Shown here: positions 26,237-35,503 of the stretch, piece by piece | Layout of the letters: every line of letters starts with the position of its first letter | Numbering within the stretch: the first letter of the stretch is position 1 | From: DASQHY01 sp035602605 | Lineage (GTDB): Bacteria; Acidobacteriota; Terriglobia; Acidiferrales; UBA7541 | DNA: 64,000 nt | Direction: 5' to 3' | Assembly (NCBI GenBank): GCA_035602605.1 | Contig: DATNLZ010000127.1 | Span: 9,031-73,030 of the forward strand | Notes under the pieces: model-generated | Databases searched by the model: none | What the model saw: only the letters and a program-made list of their open reading frames with translations | What the model was told of the DNA's origin: nothing | Program-made: the position numbers and the translations under genes

Positions 26237-26242
26237 ACTCTA
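26237..26242 (-). promoter_or_regulatory. -10-like box 7 bases before BtuF-like gene (leaderless)
   Basis: On the minus strand TAGAGT is followed by 7 bases and the ATG at 26229. The hexamer is a weaker match to TATAAT than its counterparts, but the spacing is the same. If real, it fixes the shorter start. Confidence 0.35.
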
Positions 26243-26335
26243 GCACGAGGGGAATGGCTCATCGACTCCTGAATGAACATCGATACAGGGATTGGCTCTT
26301 CGATAAGGAATGGACCATCTGTAGACAACTTTCTA

Positions 26336-27691
26336 TCAATAGAGGAGATACTTCGCGCGCATCTGCTGAAATGCGGCGAGGTCTGTACTCCAGCTTGCGA
26401 CGACGTCAGCTGGGGGCATGCGGTTCTTTAAGTTTTGAATCGTCGCAGCGTTGCCCAGAAGCAGAAGGGTGCGCTCAACAGAAAAGTTATCAGGGTATTG
26501 TTTCTGTAGAAGATCGGCGATTTCGAGGCCCATGCGTATCGAGCGCACCGCGTTGCGGTCGACGATTTCAATGGCCGCGCCTTCGCATAGCTCGCCTTTA
26601 TGGAGCCCATTCTCGGGTGTGTAGCGCGTGGCGCTGAAACGCAGACCGGGGATGCCGCGCCGACCGATCTCAGCACTGATCTCTTCTCCGCGCATCCAGG
26701 GTGCGCCAAATTCCTCAAAGGGAGTCGCAGTGCCGCGGCCGACCGAGACATCCGCGTTCTGCAAAATCTCGAGGCCGGGATATAGAACCGTTGCGGGTAA
26801 AGTGCGCAGATTGGGAGAAGGTGCAATCCAGGCGAGGCCGGTGTCCGCGTACCATTCGCTGCGTTGCCAACCTTGCATCGCGATGATGTGCAAGTCGCAG
26901 CCAATTCTATTTTCAGTATTGAACATGCGTGCCAGTTCGCCAATGGTCATCGCGTAGCGCACCGGCATAGGAAAGTATCCGACAAAACTGAGACGATCGC
27001 GGTCGAGTATGGGTCCTTCGATCACTTCCCCGCCAATGGGGTTGGGGCGATCGAGAACATAAAAAGCGATGTGATTCTTGGCTGCTTCCTCCATGGCGTA
27101 ACCCATGGTTGTCGTGTAGGTGTAAAAGCGGACGCCGGCATCCTGAATATCGAAGACCAGGGCGTCGAGTCCGACTAGCATTTCCGGCAGGGGCCTGCGC
27201 GTTTCGCCATAGAGGCTGTGGACAGCTACCTTCACGGGACCCTTTTTAGTTTTTACTTCGTAGGTGATGGAAGAAACTTTTTCGTCGGCTCGGCCGAAGA
27301 GACCGTGCTCGGGATTAAACAGTGCTGCCAGCTTGACGCCAGGAGCGTTTGCGAGCAAATCGATCACACTGCGACCTTTGTGATCGACGCCGGTGTGATT
27401 GGTGATCAGGCCAACTCGCTTGCCTCGCAGCGGAGCAAAATGCTGCTGCTCAAAAACGTCGAGACCTGTCTTTACCGCGGTGGTTGTCTTTGCGGTTCGC
27501 GCCGCGACGACAGGCAAAATCGTGATCGCAACCGTAAACGCCACAAGAGCCGCTAACTTCGGTAGGACATGAAGTAACAAACGAGATAAGAAAGTGGGCT
27601 CCTCAATATGAAATACTTCACGGTGAACATTCTCGCGCGCGGTAGTTTTCGCAGCGCAGCGGATCGAATTGGTTGTGCCGCTCAAGGGCAT
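26336..27691 (-). CDS. namZ: DUF1343 protein, NamZ-type exo-β-N-acetylmuramidase
   Basis: A 451-residue exported protein of the DUF1343 family (GH171). The Bacillus subtilis member NamZ removes MurNAc residues from the ends of peptidoglycan glycan strands. The conserved core reads FAPLRGKRVGLITNHTGVD, NPEHGLFGRADE, LVFDIQDAGVRFYTY and VLDRPNPIGG. A hydrophobic signal lies at residues 37-60 (LLLHVLPKLAALVAFTVAIT), after an unusually long N-terminal region. The ATG at 27691 has no Shine-Dalgarno, so the exact start is uncertain. It is divergent to the NagZ-AmiE gene, and its product would feed both that enzyme and MurQ. Confidence 0.88.
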   Translation of the reverse strand: MPLSGTTNSIRCAAKTTARENVHREVFHIEEPTFLSRLLLHVLPKLAALVAFTVAITILPVVAARTAKTTTAVKTGLDVFEQQHFAPLRGKRVGLITNHTGVDHKGRSVIDLLANAPGVKLAALFNPEHGLFGRADEKVSSITYEVKTKKGPVKVAVHSLYGETRRPLPEMLVGLDALVFDIQDAGVRFYTYTTTMGYAMEEAAKNHIAFYVLDRPNPIGGEVIEGPILDRDRLSFVGYFPMPVRYAMTIGELARMFNTENRIGCDLHIIAMQGWQRSEWYADTGLAWIAPSPNLRTLPATVLYPGLEILQNADVSVGRGTATPFEEFGAPWMRGEEISAEIGRRGIPGLRFSATRYTPENGLHKGELCEGAAIEIVDRNAVRSIRMGLEIADLLQKQYPDNFSVERTLLLLGNAATIQNLKNRMPPADVVASWSTDLAAFQQMRAKYLLY

Positions 27692-27711
27692 GTGCTATAT
27701 ACAACTGCGGG

Positions 27712-30700
27712 ATGCGGGCGTCAACTTCTGGGGCCAACCGCAGTACAAAAAAGGGGCCCAGGATTCACAGGATTTGGCCGCTCCTCATTCTCCTAGTAAT
27801 GGTTCCCACCGGCCGCACACAAAAAAAAGCTTCTTCGAAAACCGCCCACCAGGCTGAAAAAGCTGCTGCCGAAAAAGCTGCCGCGTCAGAATCCAAATCA
27901 AGCAGACCTTCACCGATAGCCGAGCGCTGGGTGACCGAGACATTAAAGGGCATGACGCTCGAAGAGAAAATCGGGCAGGTGATTTTTACCGTGTATCACG
28001 GGGCATTCGTTTCCGCCGAGAGTGACGCGTATCGCAACTTGCTGCGTGAAGTGGAGCAGAACCACGTTGGGGGCTTCATCGTGGTGACGCAAGGCTCGCC
28101 GCTCGGCGTGGTGAAGAGCCAAGTGTACCCGACGGCGGTGCTGGCCAACCAACTTCAGAGCCATGCAAAAATTCCGCTGCTCATCGGCGCCGATTTTGAA
28201 CGCGGCACCGCCATGCGCCTTGATGAAGGCACCTCATTTCCCCCCGCGATGGGAGTGGCCGCCACGTGGTCTCCTGTAGACGCTTATCAAATGGGAAAGA
28301 TAACTGCGCTCGAAGCGCGTGCCAGCGGAGTGCACTGGGTGTTTGCGCCGGTGGCGGACGTGAACAGCAACCCCGATAATCCAATCATCAACACGCGTTC
28401 GTTTGGGGAAGACCCGAAGCGAGTGGCTGAATTTGTTTCGGCGTATGTGCGCGGGGTTGAGGAAAATGGCGCGCTGGCGACCGCCAAACATTTTCCTGGA
28501 CATGGTGACGCAGCGACGGACTCGCATCTGGATCTCCCAGTCATTCAAGGCAACATGAAACGGCTCGAAGAGGTGGAACTCGTTCCCTTTCGCGCGGCGG
28601 TCAAGGCCGGAGTTAGCAGCATCATGACTGCTCACCTCTCGGTTCCGGCATTCGAGCCCGACCCCAATGTGCCCGCGACCCTGTCACATAACATTCTCAC
28701 CAACGTTTTGCGGCAAGAGCTTGGGTTCGAGGGGCTGGTGGTAACCGACGCGATGGAAATGGGCGGCATAACGGTGCGCTACCCTCCCGGAGAAGCCGCG
28801 GTGCGAGCATTCCTAGCAGGCTCGGATGCGGTGCTGATGCCGCCCGTTCCAGATGCTGCATTCGCAGCATTGCTGGCAGCGGCGCGTTCCGGCCGAATTT
28901 CGAAAGCACGACTGGATCAGTCGGTTACTCGTTTGTTGCGCGCTAAGGCGCGCCTTGGCTTGCCGACGAAAAAATTGGTGGACGTGAATGCGCTCAACTC
29001 GAACTTTGGCAAACCCGCATGGGTGGACCTGGCTCAAAACATCAGTGACCGCGGAGTTGTGCTATTGCGCGACACGGCGCACCTTCTGCCTCTCGACGCG
29101 ACCAGGCCAACGCGGGCGCTGCTTGTCGCAGTGGACGCCGACCCCGATCCCTATCCGGCGGAGGATCTTGAGCGCGAGCTGCGGTGGCGAGTGGATTCTT
29201 TGCAAGTGGTGCGCACAGATTCGCAATTCTCGACGGTTTCGTCCGTGCAAGTGCCGTCTGCAGACAAATATGATGTGAGTATCGTCGCCCTTTTCGTAAA
29301 GGTCAGCGATCGCAAGGGCACCGTTGGAGTGCGCGAAGAAGAGGCGGCGCTCATCAATCGGATCCTGCGCGCGGGAAAACCGGCGATCGTGGTGTGCTTC
29401 GGAAACCCATATCTCATCGGACATTTTCCCGATGCCGCGACGTGGCTCGCGGCGATGGGAACGGCAGAGGTTTCGCAAATCTCTGCGGCGCGCGCACTGT
29501 TTGGCCAAACCGCGATTGGCGGACGATTGCCGGTGAGCGTGCCGGGGGTGGCCGGTGGGCATACCGGTGATGGAATTCGCGCGCCGGCAAGTCCAATGAC
29601 TATTCGGATGGCGACGAAATCAACGGAAGAGCGTCTGAAGCCAGCATTCGACATGATTGCCCGCGCTGTTGTCGACCACGCATTTCCGGGCGGCGTTCTT
29701 GCCGTGGGCTACCGAGGCGAGGTGACTATTCAAGCTTTTGGAAAGCAAACGTACGAGCCCGGCGCGCCCGCGATTCGCGCGGACACTATTTATGATGTCG
29801 CATCGCTATCGAAGGTGATTGTCACGACAACGGTGATCGCTCGATTGACCGAAGCCCATCAGGGTGGGCGAGTGGATCTTGACGCGCCCATCGCGCGTTA
29901 TTTGCCGGAGTGGGCGTCGGGGCCCAATCCTGAGTGGCGCCGCGCAGTAACTGTGCGGCATCTGCTAACCCACACGTCAGGGCTGCCTCCGCACCAACCG
30001 TTTTACAAGACGTGTAAGAGTAAGGACGAAGTCGTTGCGAAGATTATGGTGGAGCCGCTCGTCACGGCTCCCGGTGCAAAAGAGGCTTACTCGGACCTGG
30101 GAGTTATTTTACTTGGGGAAATTGCGGAGCGCGTCACGGGCAGATCACTCGAGACACTTGCACGCCAGGAAATATTTACTCCACTCGGAATGCGCGACAC
30201 GATGTATAACCCTCCAAAGAGGCTGCTTTCACGAATTGCGCCGACTGAGAACGATAGCGATTATCGCAAGCGGCTGGTGCATGGCGTAGTACACGACGAA
30301 AATGCCTTTGCTATGGGAGGCGTGGCCGGGCACGCAGGCGTGTTTTCGACGGCGAGCGATCTCTCAGCTTTTTGTCAAATGCTGTTGAACGGCGGAATTT
30401 ACGCACATCACCGCTTCCTGCGGCGAAGTACACTGAACGAATTCACCGGTGCGCAGAGCATTTCCGGTGGTACGCGCGTCCTCGGGTGGGCCGTGCCGAC
30501 CGAAGGCTCATCAGCTGGCCACTATTTTTCGAAGAACAGCTTCGGTCACACGGGGTTTACCGGTACATCTATTTGGATTGATCCGCAAAAGGAACTTTTC
30601 GTTATTCTCCTGACCAACCGCGTACATCCCACGCGAGAGAATAACAAGATCCGAGAGGTTCGACCGGCCGTTGCAGATGCCGTGGTGGAGAGCCTGGGTC

Positions 30701-30726
30701 TCGCCAAGGGTGTCGCAGAGAAGTAA
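27712..30726 (+). CDS. NagZ-AmiE fusion: GH3 β-N-acetylglucosaminidase plus serine amidase/β-lactamase domain
   Basis: A 1004-residue exported protein joining two muropeptide enzymes that are separate in Bacillus subtilis. Residues 1-30 hold a signal (WPLLILLVMVPTG). The GH3 domain (about 65-400) carries RSFGEDPKRVAEF and KHFPGHGDAATDSHLDLPVI, the NagZ His/Asp loop, and VVTDAMEMGGI with the nucleophile Asp. A GH3 C-terminal domain follows to about 590. The last part (about 620-990) is a class C β-lactamase-like hydrolase with SLSK (SxxK serine, near 698), YSD (YxN site, near 791) and HTG (KTG position, near 945), as in AmiE. Together it should release GlcNAc and strip the peptide from MurNAc. 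MurQ lies downstream. The start is the first plausible ATG. Confidence 0.88.
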   Translation: MRASTSGANRSTKKGPRIHRIWPLLILLVMVPTGRTQKKASSKTAHQAEKAAAEKAAASESKSSRPSPIAERWVTETLKGMTLEEKIGQVIFTVYHGAFVSAESDAYRNLLREVEQNHVGGFIVVTQGSPLGVVKSQVYPTAVLANQLQSHAKIPLLIGADFERGTAMRLDEGTSFPPAMGVAATWSPVDAYQMGKITALEARASGVHWVFAPVADVNSNPDNPIINTRSFGEDPKRVAEFVSAYVRGVEENGALATAKHFPGHGDAATDSHLDLPVIQGNMKRLEEVELVPFRAAVKAGVSSIMTAHLSVPAFEPDPNVPATLSHNILTNVLRQELGFEGLVVTDAMEMGGITVRYPPGEAAVRAFLAGSDAVLMPPVPDAAFAALLAAARSGRISKARLDQSVTRLLRAKARLGLPTKKLVDVNALNSNFGKPAWVDLAQNISDRGVVLLRDTAHLLPLDATRPTRALLVAVDADPDPYPAEDLERELRWRVDSLQVVRTDSQFSTVSSVQVPSADKYDVSIVALFVKVSDRKGTVGVREEEAALINRILRAGKPAIVVCFGNPYLIGHFPDAATWLAAMGTAEVSQISAARALFGQTAIGGRLPVSVPGVAGGHTGDGIRAPASPMTIRMATKSTEERLKPAFDMIARAVVDHAFPGGVLAVGYRGEVTIQAFGKQTYEPGAPAIRADTIYDVASLSKVIVTTTVIARLTEAHQGGRVDLDAPIARYLPEWASGPNPEWRRAVTVRHLLTHTSGLPPHQPFYKTCKSKDEVVAKIMVEPLVTAPGAKEAYSDLGVILLGEIAERVTGRSLETLARQEIFTPLGMRDTMYNPPKRLLSRIAPTENDSDYRKRLVHGVVHDENAFAMGGVAGHAGVFSTASDLSAFCQMLLNGGIYAHHRFLRRSTLNEFTGAQSISGGTRVLGWAVPTEGSSAGHYFSKNSFGHTGFTGTSIWIDPQKELFVILLTNRVHPTRENNKIREVRPAVADAVVESLGLAKGVAEK

Positions 30727-30789
30727 CTTTGTATTGCGCCAGTGTTGGCGACTTCGCGACTTCGTGAGACCTGCGAGCGGGCACGCCAT

Positions 30790-30795
30790 TATACT
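30790..30795 (+). promoter_or_regulatory. -10 box 8 bases before murQ start (leaderless)
   Basis: TATACT is followed by 8 bases and the GTG of murQ at 30804, with no Shine-Dalgarno between. It lies in the 77-base gap after nagZ-amiE, so murQ may have its own promoter as well as readthrough. Confidence 0.55.
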
Positions 30796-30803
30796 TTTCC
30801 CTT

Positions 30804-31706
30804 GTGAAAAAACAGCCCCAGAAGAGTCGAGCAACGGAGGTGCGCAATCCCCGATCCCGAGGATTGGATACGCTTTCGCCAGCGAATATCCTGCGAATCA
30901 TCAACCGGGAGGACGAAACTGTCGCTCGCGCGGTGCGACGAGCCATTCCGGCTATTACCCGAGCCGTGAATGCTGCGGTTCGCGGCATTAAGAGTGGCGG
31001 TCGGCTGATTTACGTTGGTGCGGGGACGAGCGGGCGTTTGGCCACGCTTGACGCGTCGGAGTGTCCCCCTACGTTTGGAGTTTCTCCGCAAGTTATTCAA
31101 GCAATCGTTGCGGGAGGTCCGAAGGCGCTGACCTCGGCTGTCGAGGGCGCGGAAGATTCTGCGGCTCAGGGGGCACGCGATCTCGCGGCAAAGAAACTTA
31201 CGTCACGAGATGTTGTCGCGGGCATCGCTGCGAGCGGGACAACACCATATGTTCTTGGCGCGCTGCAACATGCGGAGAGGCGTGGGGTCACCACCATTGC
31301 GATTACCTCCAACGAAAGATCGCCGCTGGCCAGACGGGCGAGCATCGCGATTGTGACCAGGACTGGTCCAGAAGTGATCGCAGGATCGACTCGGCTGAAA
31401 GCAGGGACGGCACAAAAAATGGTTTTAAACATGCTCTCTACCGCGGTGATGGTTCGTCTCGGGCACGTCTACGATAATTGGATGATTGATGTAACACCGA
31501 CAAATAAGAAGTTGCGAGAACGCGGATTGCGCATCGTGGCGGAGGCCAGCGGGGCCCATGTGTCCGACGCGGCACAGGCGCTGCGTCAATCGGGATACAA
31601 CTTGCGGATTGCGCTGGTAATGTTGAAAGGAAAGTGCTCGGTCGACGAAGCGCGGGCGCGACTCGGTGCTGCGCGAAATAATCTGCGGAGCGCGCTGAAC
31701 GAATGA
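30804..31706 (+). CDS. murQ: N-acetylmuramic acid 6-phosphate etherase
   Basis: A 300-residue cytosolic SIS-domain enzyme that cleaves the lactyl ether of MurNAc-6P to give GlcNAc-6P and D-lactate. Clear MurQ sequence: GGRLIYVGAGTSGRLATLDA, ECPPTFG, GGPKALTSAVEGAEDSA and IAASGTTPYVLGAL, ending with NKKLRERGLRIV and DEARARLGAA. The catalytic Glu region EGAEDS is intact. GTG at 30804 is the start; an upstream -10 box suggests a leaderless transcript. murA begins 26 bases after its stop. This is the firm marker that the locus recycles wall amino sugars. Confidence 0.95.
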   Translation: MKKQPQKSRATEVRNPRSRGLDTLSPANILRIINREDETVARAVRRAIPAITRAVNAAVRGIKSGGRLIYVGAGTSGRLATLDASECPPTFGVSPQVIQAIVAGGPKALTSAVEGAEDSAAQGARDLAAKKLTSRDVVAGIAASGTTPYVLGALQHAERRGVTTIAITSNERSPLARRASIAIVTRTGPEVIAGSTRLKAGTAQKMVLNMLSTAVMVRLGHVYDNWMIDVTPTNKKLRERGLRIVAEASGAHVSDAAQALRQSGYNLRIALVMLKGKCSVDEARARLGAARNNLRSALNE

Positions 31707-31732
31707 AAGGCGATTACTCTTGAAGGAAGACA

Positions 31733-33004
31733 ATGGATAAGTTCTTCATCGAAGGCGGAAGGCGCCTGGAAGGCACGGTGGCAATCAGCGGCGCGAAAAA
31801 TGCCGCATTGCCAGCGATGGCTGCCGCATTGCTGACAGCTGAGCCGGTGCATCTCGAGAATATTCCACGAGTGCGCGACATCATCACCATGGGTAAATTG
31901 CTTGCGCACATGATGGCCAGAGTAGAAACTCCCGAGGTTCCTCCCACGCAATTTATTATCGAGGCGAAAACGGTGACCGACGCGGAGGCCCCCTATGAAT
32001 TGGTGCGTACTATGCGGGCCTCGATTTTGACGCTTGGTCCACTGGTTGCGCGATTTGGATCGGCGCGGGTCTCACTGCCCGGTGGTTGCGCGATTGGCGC
32101 TCGGCCCGTGGATCTGCACCTTAGCGCGCTGGAAAAGATGGGGGCGGAGATTTCAACAGCGCATGGCTATGTGGAGGCACGCGTCCCCAATATGGGGCGG
32201 CTGAAAGGCGCGCACATCCATTTTGAGAAGATCACGGTAACCGGCACTGAGAACATCCTGATGGCGGCGACGCTGGCCGACGGTGAGACCGTGATCGAAA
32301 ACGCAGCAAGAGAGCCCGAAATCACAGATTTGGTGGAATTGCTCCGCAAAATGGGCGCGGATATCGAAGGCGACTGCACATCCATCTTGCGGGTGCGCGG
32401 CCAGAGTAAATTGCATGGCGCTGAGCATTCGGTGATCCCCGATCGCGTCGAGGCAGGAACATTTCTTGTCGCCGGCGCCCTGACTGGCGGCGAGTTGCTG
32501 CTAACCGCTTGTGCTCCCCACCATTTGAAAACCGTAATTGCGAAGCTCGGTGAGGCAGGTGCGGAAATTACCGAGGAGACGCCGACAAGTTTGCGCGTGC
32601 GTGCTTCGAAAAAACTTATCGCCGCCGACGTCACCACCGAGGAATATCCAGGGTTTCCCACGGACATGCAAGCGCAATACATGACACTGGCAACACAAGC
32701 TGAAGGAAGTTCGGTCATCACCGAAACTATTTTTGAGAATCGGTATCTGCACGCCAGTGAGATGTCGCGCATGGGCGCGAACATATCCATCGATGGGCGG
32801 CGCGCGACCGTGTGGGGGCCATCGCCGCTATCGGGCACAAAAGTGATTGCCTCGGATCTCCGTGCCAGTGCATCACTTGTTCTGGCGGGGTTGGTAGCAC
32901 GCGGAGAAACGATTATCGACCGCGTCTATCACATCGACCGCGGCTATGAGCGGATTGAAGAAAAATTGTCTGCGGTGGGAGCACACATCCGCAGAGGACA
33001 ATAG
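31733..33004 (+). CDS. murA: UDP-N-acetylglucosamine 1-carboxyvinyltransferase
   Basis: A 423-residue cytosolic enzyme that transfers enolpyruvate from PEP to UDP-GlcNAc, the first committed step of peptidoglycan synthesis. SGAKNAALPAM near residue 20 holds the conserved Lys and Asn. The active-site cysteine is in LPGGCAIGARPVDLHL near residue 117, so the protein should be fosfomycin-sensitive. GFPTDMQAQYMTLA and the C-terminal DRGYERIEEKL are typical. Its place right after murQ links recycling and de novo synthesis in one transcript. AAGGAAG precedes the ATG. Confidence 0.96.
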   Translation: MDKFFIEGGRRLEGTVAISGAKNAALPAMAAALLTAEPVHLENIPRVRDIITMGKLLAHMMARVETPEVPPTQFIIEAKTVTDAEAPYELVRTMRASILTLGPLVARFGSARVSLPGGCAIGARPVDLHLSALEKMGAEISTAHGYVEARVPNMGRLKGAHIHFEKITVTGTENILMAATLADGETVIENAAREPEITDLVELLRKMGADIEGDCTSILRVRGQSKLHGAEHSVIPDRVEAGTFLVAGALTGGELLLTACAPHHLKTVIAKLGEAGAEITEETPTSLRVRASKKLIAADVTTEEYPGFPTDMQAQYMTLATQAEGSSVITETIFENRYLHASEMSRMGANISIDGRRATVWGPSPLSGTKVIASDLRASASLVLAGLVARGETIIDRVYHIDRGYERIEEKLSAVGAHIRRGQ

Positions 33005-33050
33005 CCCGCGGTTACCGCCATACTGGAAGCCAGATCGTTTACCCGGGAAG

Positions 33051-33090
33051 AAAGAAAAACGGCCCGTTGCTGCGTGGGCCGTCCGTTTTG
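33051..33090. terminator. Bidirectional intrinsic terminator between murA and pnp
   Basis: A 7-bp stem ACGGCCC (33059-33065) / GGGCCGT (33076-33082) with a 10-base loop lies between the convergent genes. On the minus strand it is followed by TTTTTCTTTC, a good U-tract for pnp. On the plus strand CCGTTTT follows, serving murA. Confidence 0.8.
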
Positions 33091-33105
33091 GGGAATGAAA
33101 CTCCT

Positions 33106-35286
33106 TTACTGTCCGGTTGTGGCTTCATGGCCCGTGCCCCCCTCGGGGCCGGGACCCGCCTCACGGCGCTGCTTCTCACGCGCTTCGCGCAAAAGCGCTT
33201 TCCGCGACAGGCGGATTTTGTTTCCTTCGATGGCCAGAACTTTTACGAGAACCTGATCGCCGAGCTTGAGCTCATCGCGAACATCGCGGATGCGCTGCTC
33301 GGAAATCTCACTGATGTGCAAAAGACCGTCGGTTCCCGGAAAAATTTCGACGAACGCCCCGAAATCCGCTAGGCGCACCACTTTGCCAAGATAGGTCTTG
33401 CCGATTTCAGCCGTTGCGGTAACGTCGCGAATCATCTGCAAGGCCGCATCACCCGCGGTGCCGCTGGTAGCGAAGACGTGAACTTTTCCATCGTCCATGA
33501 CGTCAATCTTGACGCCAGTGGTTTCGATGATCGAACGGATTTTTTTGCCGCCAGGGCCGATGAGATCGCGGATTTTGTCAGTAGGAATTGTAAGCATGAA
33601 GAGATGCGGCGCGTATTGCGAAATTGCAGTTCGCGGCGAGGCCAGCGTTTTTTCCATGGCATCAAGAATCTCGAAACGGGCTTTGCGGGCCTGGGCCAAT
33701 GCCTCGCGCATCATGGCGATGCTGATTCCACTGACCTTGATGTCCATTTGCAATGCGGTGATGCCGGCGCGGGTACCGGCAACCTTAAAGTCCATATCGC
33801 CGTAGTGATCTTCCGCGCCGGCGATATCGGTCAGCACGGCGAATTTATCACCTTCGACAACCAGACCCATCGCGATTCCCGCACACGGCGAGCGAAGCGG
33901 CACGCCCGCATCCATCATCGCGAGCGATGCGCCGCAAACAGTGGCCATCGATGAAGAACCGTTCGATTCGAGGATGTCCGAAACCAGCCTCATAGCGTAA
34001 GGGAATTCGGACTCGGGCGGAAGCAGACTCGTCAGTGCGCGTTCGGCGAGTGCACCATGACCGATTTCACGGCGTCCCGGACCGCGCAAGAATTTCACTT
34101 CGCCAACGCTGAATGGCGGAAAATTATAATGCAGCATGAAGCGCTTGAAAGCCTCTGCCTCGAATAGCAGGTCAAGCCGCTGCATGTCTTCCTTGGTGCC
34201 GAGCGTGAGAGTCGCCAGAGCTTGCGTTTCACCTCTTGTGAAGAGCGCTGAGCCATGCACGCGCGGCAGCAAACTCACTTCGCAGGTGATCGGACGAATC
34301 TGATCGAAGGCGCGAGCATCCGGCCGGCGGCGGCGAATGAGCATATCGTCGCGGAAATATTTTTCGCGAAGGCGCTCAAATGCGCGGGCGGCGAGCTTGC
34401 GCTGGTCCTCCTGTTCCTCGGGGATGGACTTAACAATTTCATCCAGAATGCTGTCCACCAAATGGTAGCTCTGCTTCTTGGGATACTTGGCGGTGTCGAG
34501 CGCATCGTGCAGGCGCGGGCCATATTGCTTTTCGATTTTGGCGTAAAGAGCTTCGTCAAACTCCAGAGGCGGCACGACAACCTTTTTCGGATTTACCTTG
34601 GAATGCAATTCGCGGATCGCTGCAATGATGCGCTTGATTTGCGCGTGGGCAAATTCCAACGCGTCGGCGACGGTGTCTTCAGAAACTTCGAGCGCCCCGG
34701 CCTCAACCATGACAATGGCTTCTTCGCTGCCAGCGACGACAATGTTGAGAAGGCTGGTTTTCTGCTCGGCCACGGTTGGATTAGCCACCAACTGGCCCTT
34801 AAGCAAGCCAACGCGAACTGCGGCGATGGGTCTTTCAAAAGGAAGATCGGAGCAAAATGCAGCAGCGGAGGCACCGGTGAGAGCGATTACGTCGGGATCG
34901 TTTTCGCTATCAGCCGACAGGACCATAGCCACAATTTGCGTCTCATTGCGCCACGCTTCGGGGAAAAGAGGGCGCATGGGGCGGTCAATCAAACGTGAAA
35001 CCAGAATTTCGCGCTCTGAAGGACGGCCTTCACGCTTAAAAAAACCGCCCGGAATTTTGCCGGCGGAATACGTGTATTCGCGATAATCAACAGTGAGAGG
35101 CAGAAAGTCACGGTCATTTTTCGCACTGGACATGCAGGCGGTGACGAGCAAAACCGTGTCGCCATAACGGACTACGATGGCGCCGTTGGCTTGCCGAGCG
35201 ATTTTACCGGTTTCCAAGATGAGGCTTCGTCCCCCCAATTCCAATTGCACCTGATGCGGTGAAGGCAGATGATTTGTTTCTGGCAT
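33106..35286 (-). CDS. pnp: Polyribonucleotide nucleotidyltransferase (PNPase)
   Basis: A 726-residue 3'-5' phosphorolytic exoribonuclease and degradosome component. Two RNase PH-like domains are visible: the first has TACMSSAKNDRDFLPLTVDY and FFKREGRPSEREILVSRLID, the second MDAGVPLRSPCAGIAMGLV and DMDFKVAGTRAGITALQMDI. KH (IRDLIGPGGKKIRSI) and S1 (FVEIFPGTDGLLHISEI) RNA-binding domains follow. AAAGGA lies 9 bases before the ATG. It is downstream of rpsO in the conserved rpsO-pnp order. An intrinsic terminator follows its stop. Confidence 0.97.
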   Translation of the reverse strand: MPETNHLPSPHQVQLELGGRSLILETGKIARQANGAIVVRYGDTVLLVTACMSSAKNDRDFLPLTVDYREYTYSAGKIPGGFFKREGRPSEREILVSRLIDRPMRPLFPEAWRNETQIVAMVLSADSENDPDVIALTGASAAAFCSDLPFERPIAAVRVGLLKGQLVANPTVAEQKTSLLNIVVAGSEEAIVMVEAGALEVSEDTVADALEFAHAQIKRIIAAIRELHSKVNPKKVVVPPLEFDEALYAKIEKQYGPRLHDALDTAKYPKKQSYHLVDSILDEIVKSIPEEQEDQRKLAARAFERLREKYFRDDMLIRRRRPDARAFDQIRPITCEVSLLPRVHGSALFTRGETQALATLTLGTKEDMQRLDLLFEAEAFKRFMLHYNFPPFSVGEVKFLRGPGRREIGHGALAERALTSLLPPESEFPYAMRLVSDILESNGSSSMATVCGASLAMMDAGVPLRSPCAGIAMGLVVEGDKFAVLTDIAGAEDHYGDMDFKVAGTRAGITALQMDIKVSGISIAMMREALAQARKARFEILDAMEKTLASPRTAISQYAPHLFMLTIPTDKIRDLIGPGGKKIRSIIETTGVKIDVMDDGKVHVFATSGTAGDAALQMIRDVTATAEIGKTYLGKVVRLADFGAFVEIFPGTDGLLHISEISEQRIRDVRDELKLGDQVLVKVLAIEGNKIRLSRKALLREAREKQRREAGPGPEGGTGHEATTGQ

Positions 35287-35503
35287 AAGTAAGAATCCTT
35301 TCGCTCGCTCGAATCATCGAGGAGCCCTCGAATACGGAGAGAAAATTCCGCTTTGGTGAGGAAGAGAAAGCTGAGACAACTGCGGAGAAGACTAGGCTCG
35401 GGTCAACTAGAAAACTTCGCGGAGTGCAGCCGGAGGAATCGCAGAACGCTACGCAACTTCGGTTGCATTACGCGCATGCGCTGTGCCCATCAAACTTCGG
35501 CCA

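Noticed and set aside
26230..26335. Cobalamin riboswitch near the BtuF-like gene
   Set aside because: The gap is too short and none of the conserved B12-box elements is present; the gene seems leaderless.
30750..30800. murQ cotranscribed only from the nagZ-amiE promoter
   Set aside because: Not excluded, but the -10 box 8 bases before murQ argues for an own start as well.
34255..34998. 247-codon plus-strand frame
   Set aside because: Antisense to pnp, which has full domain structure.
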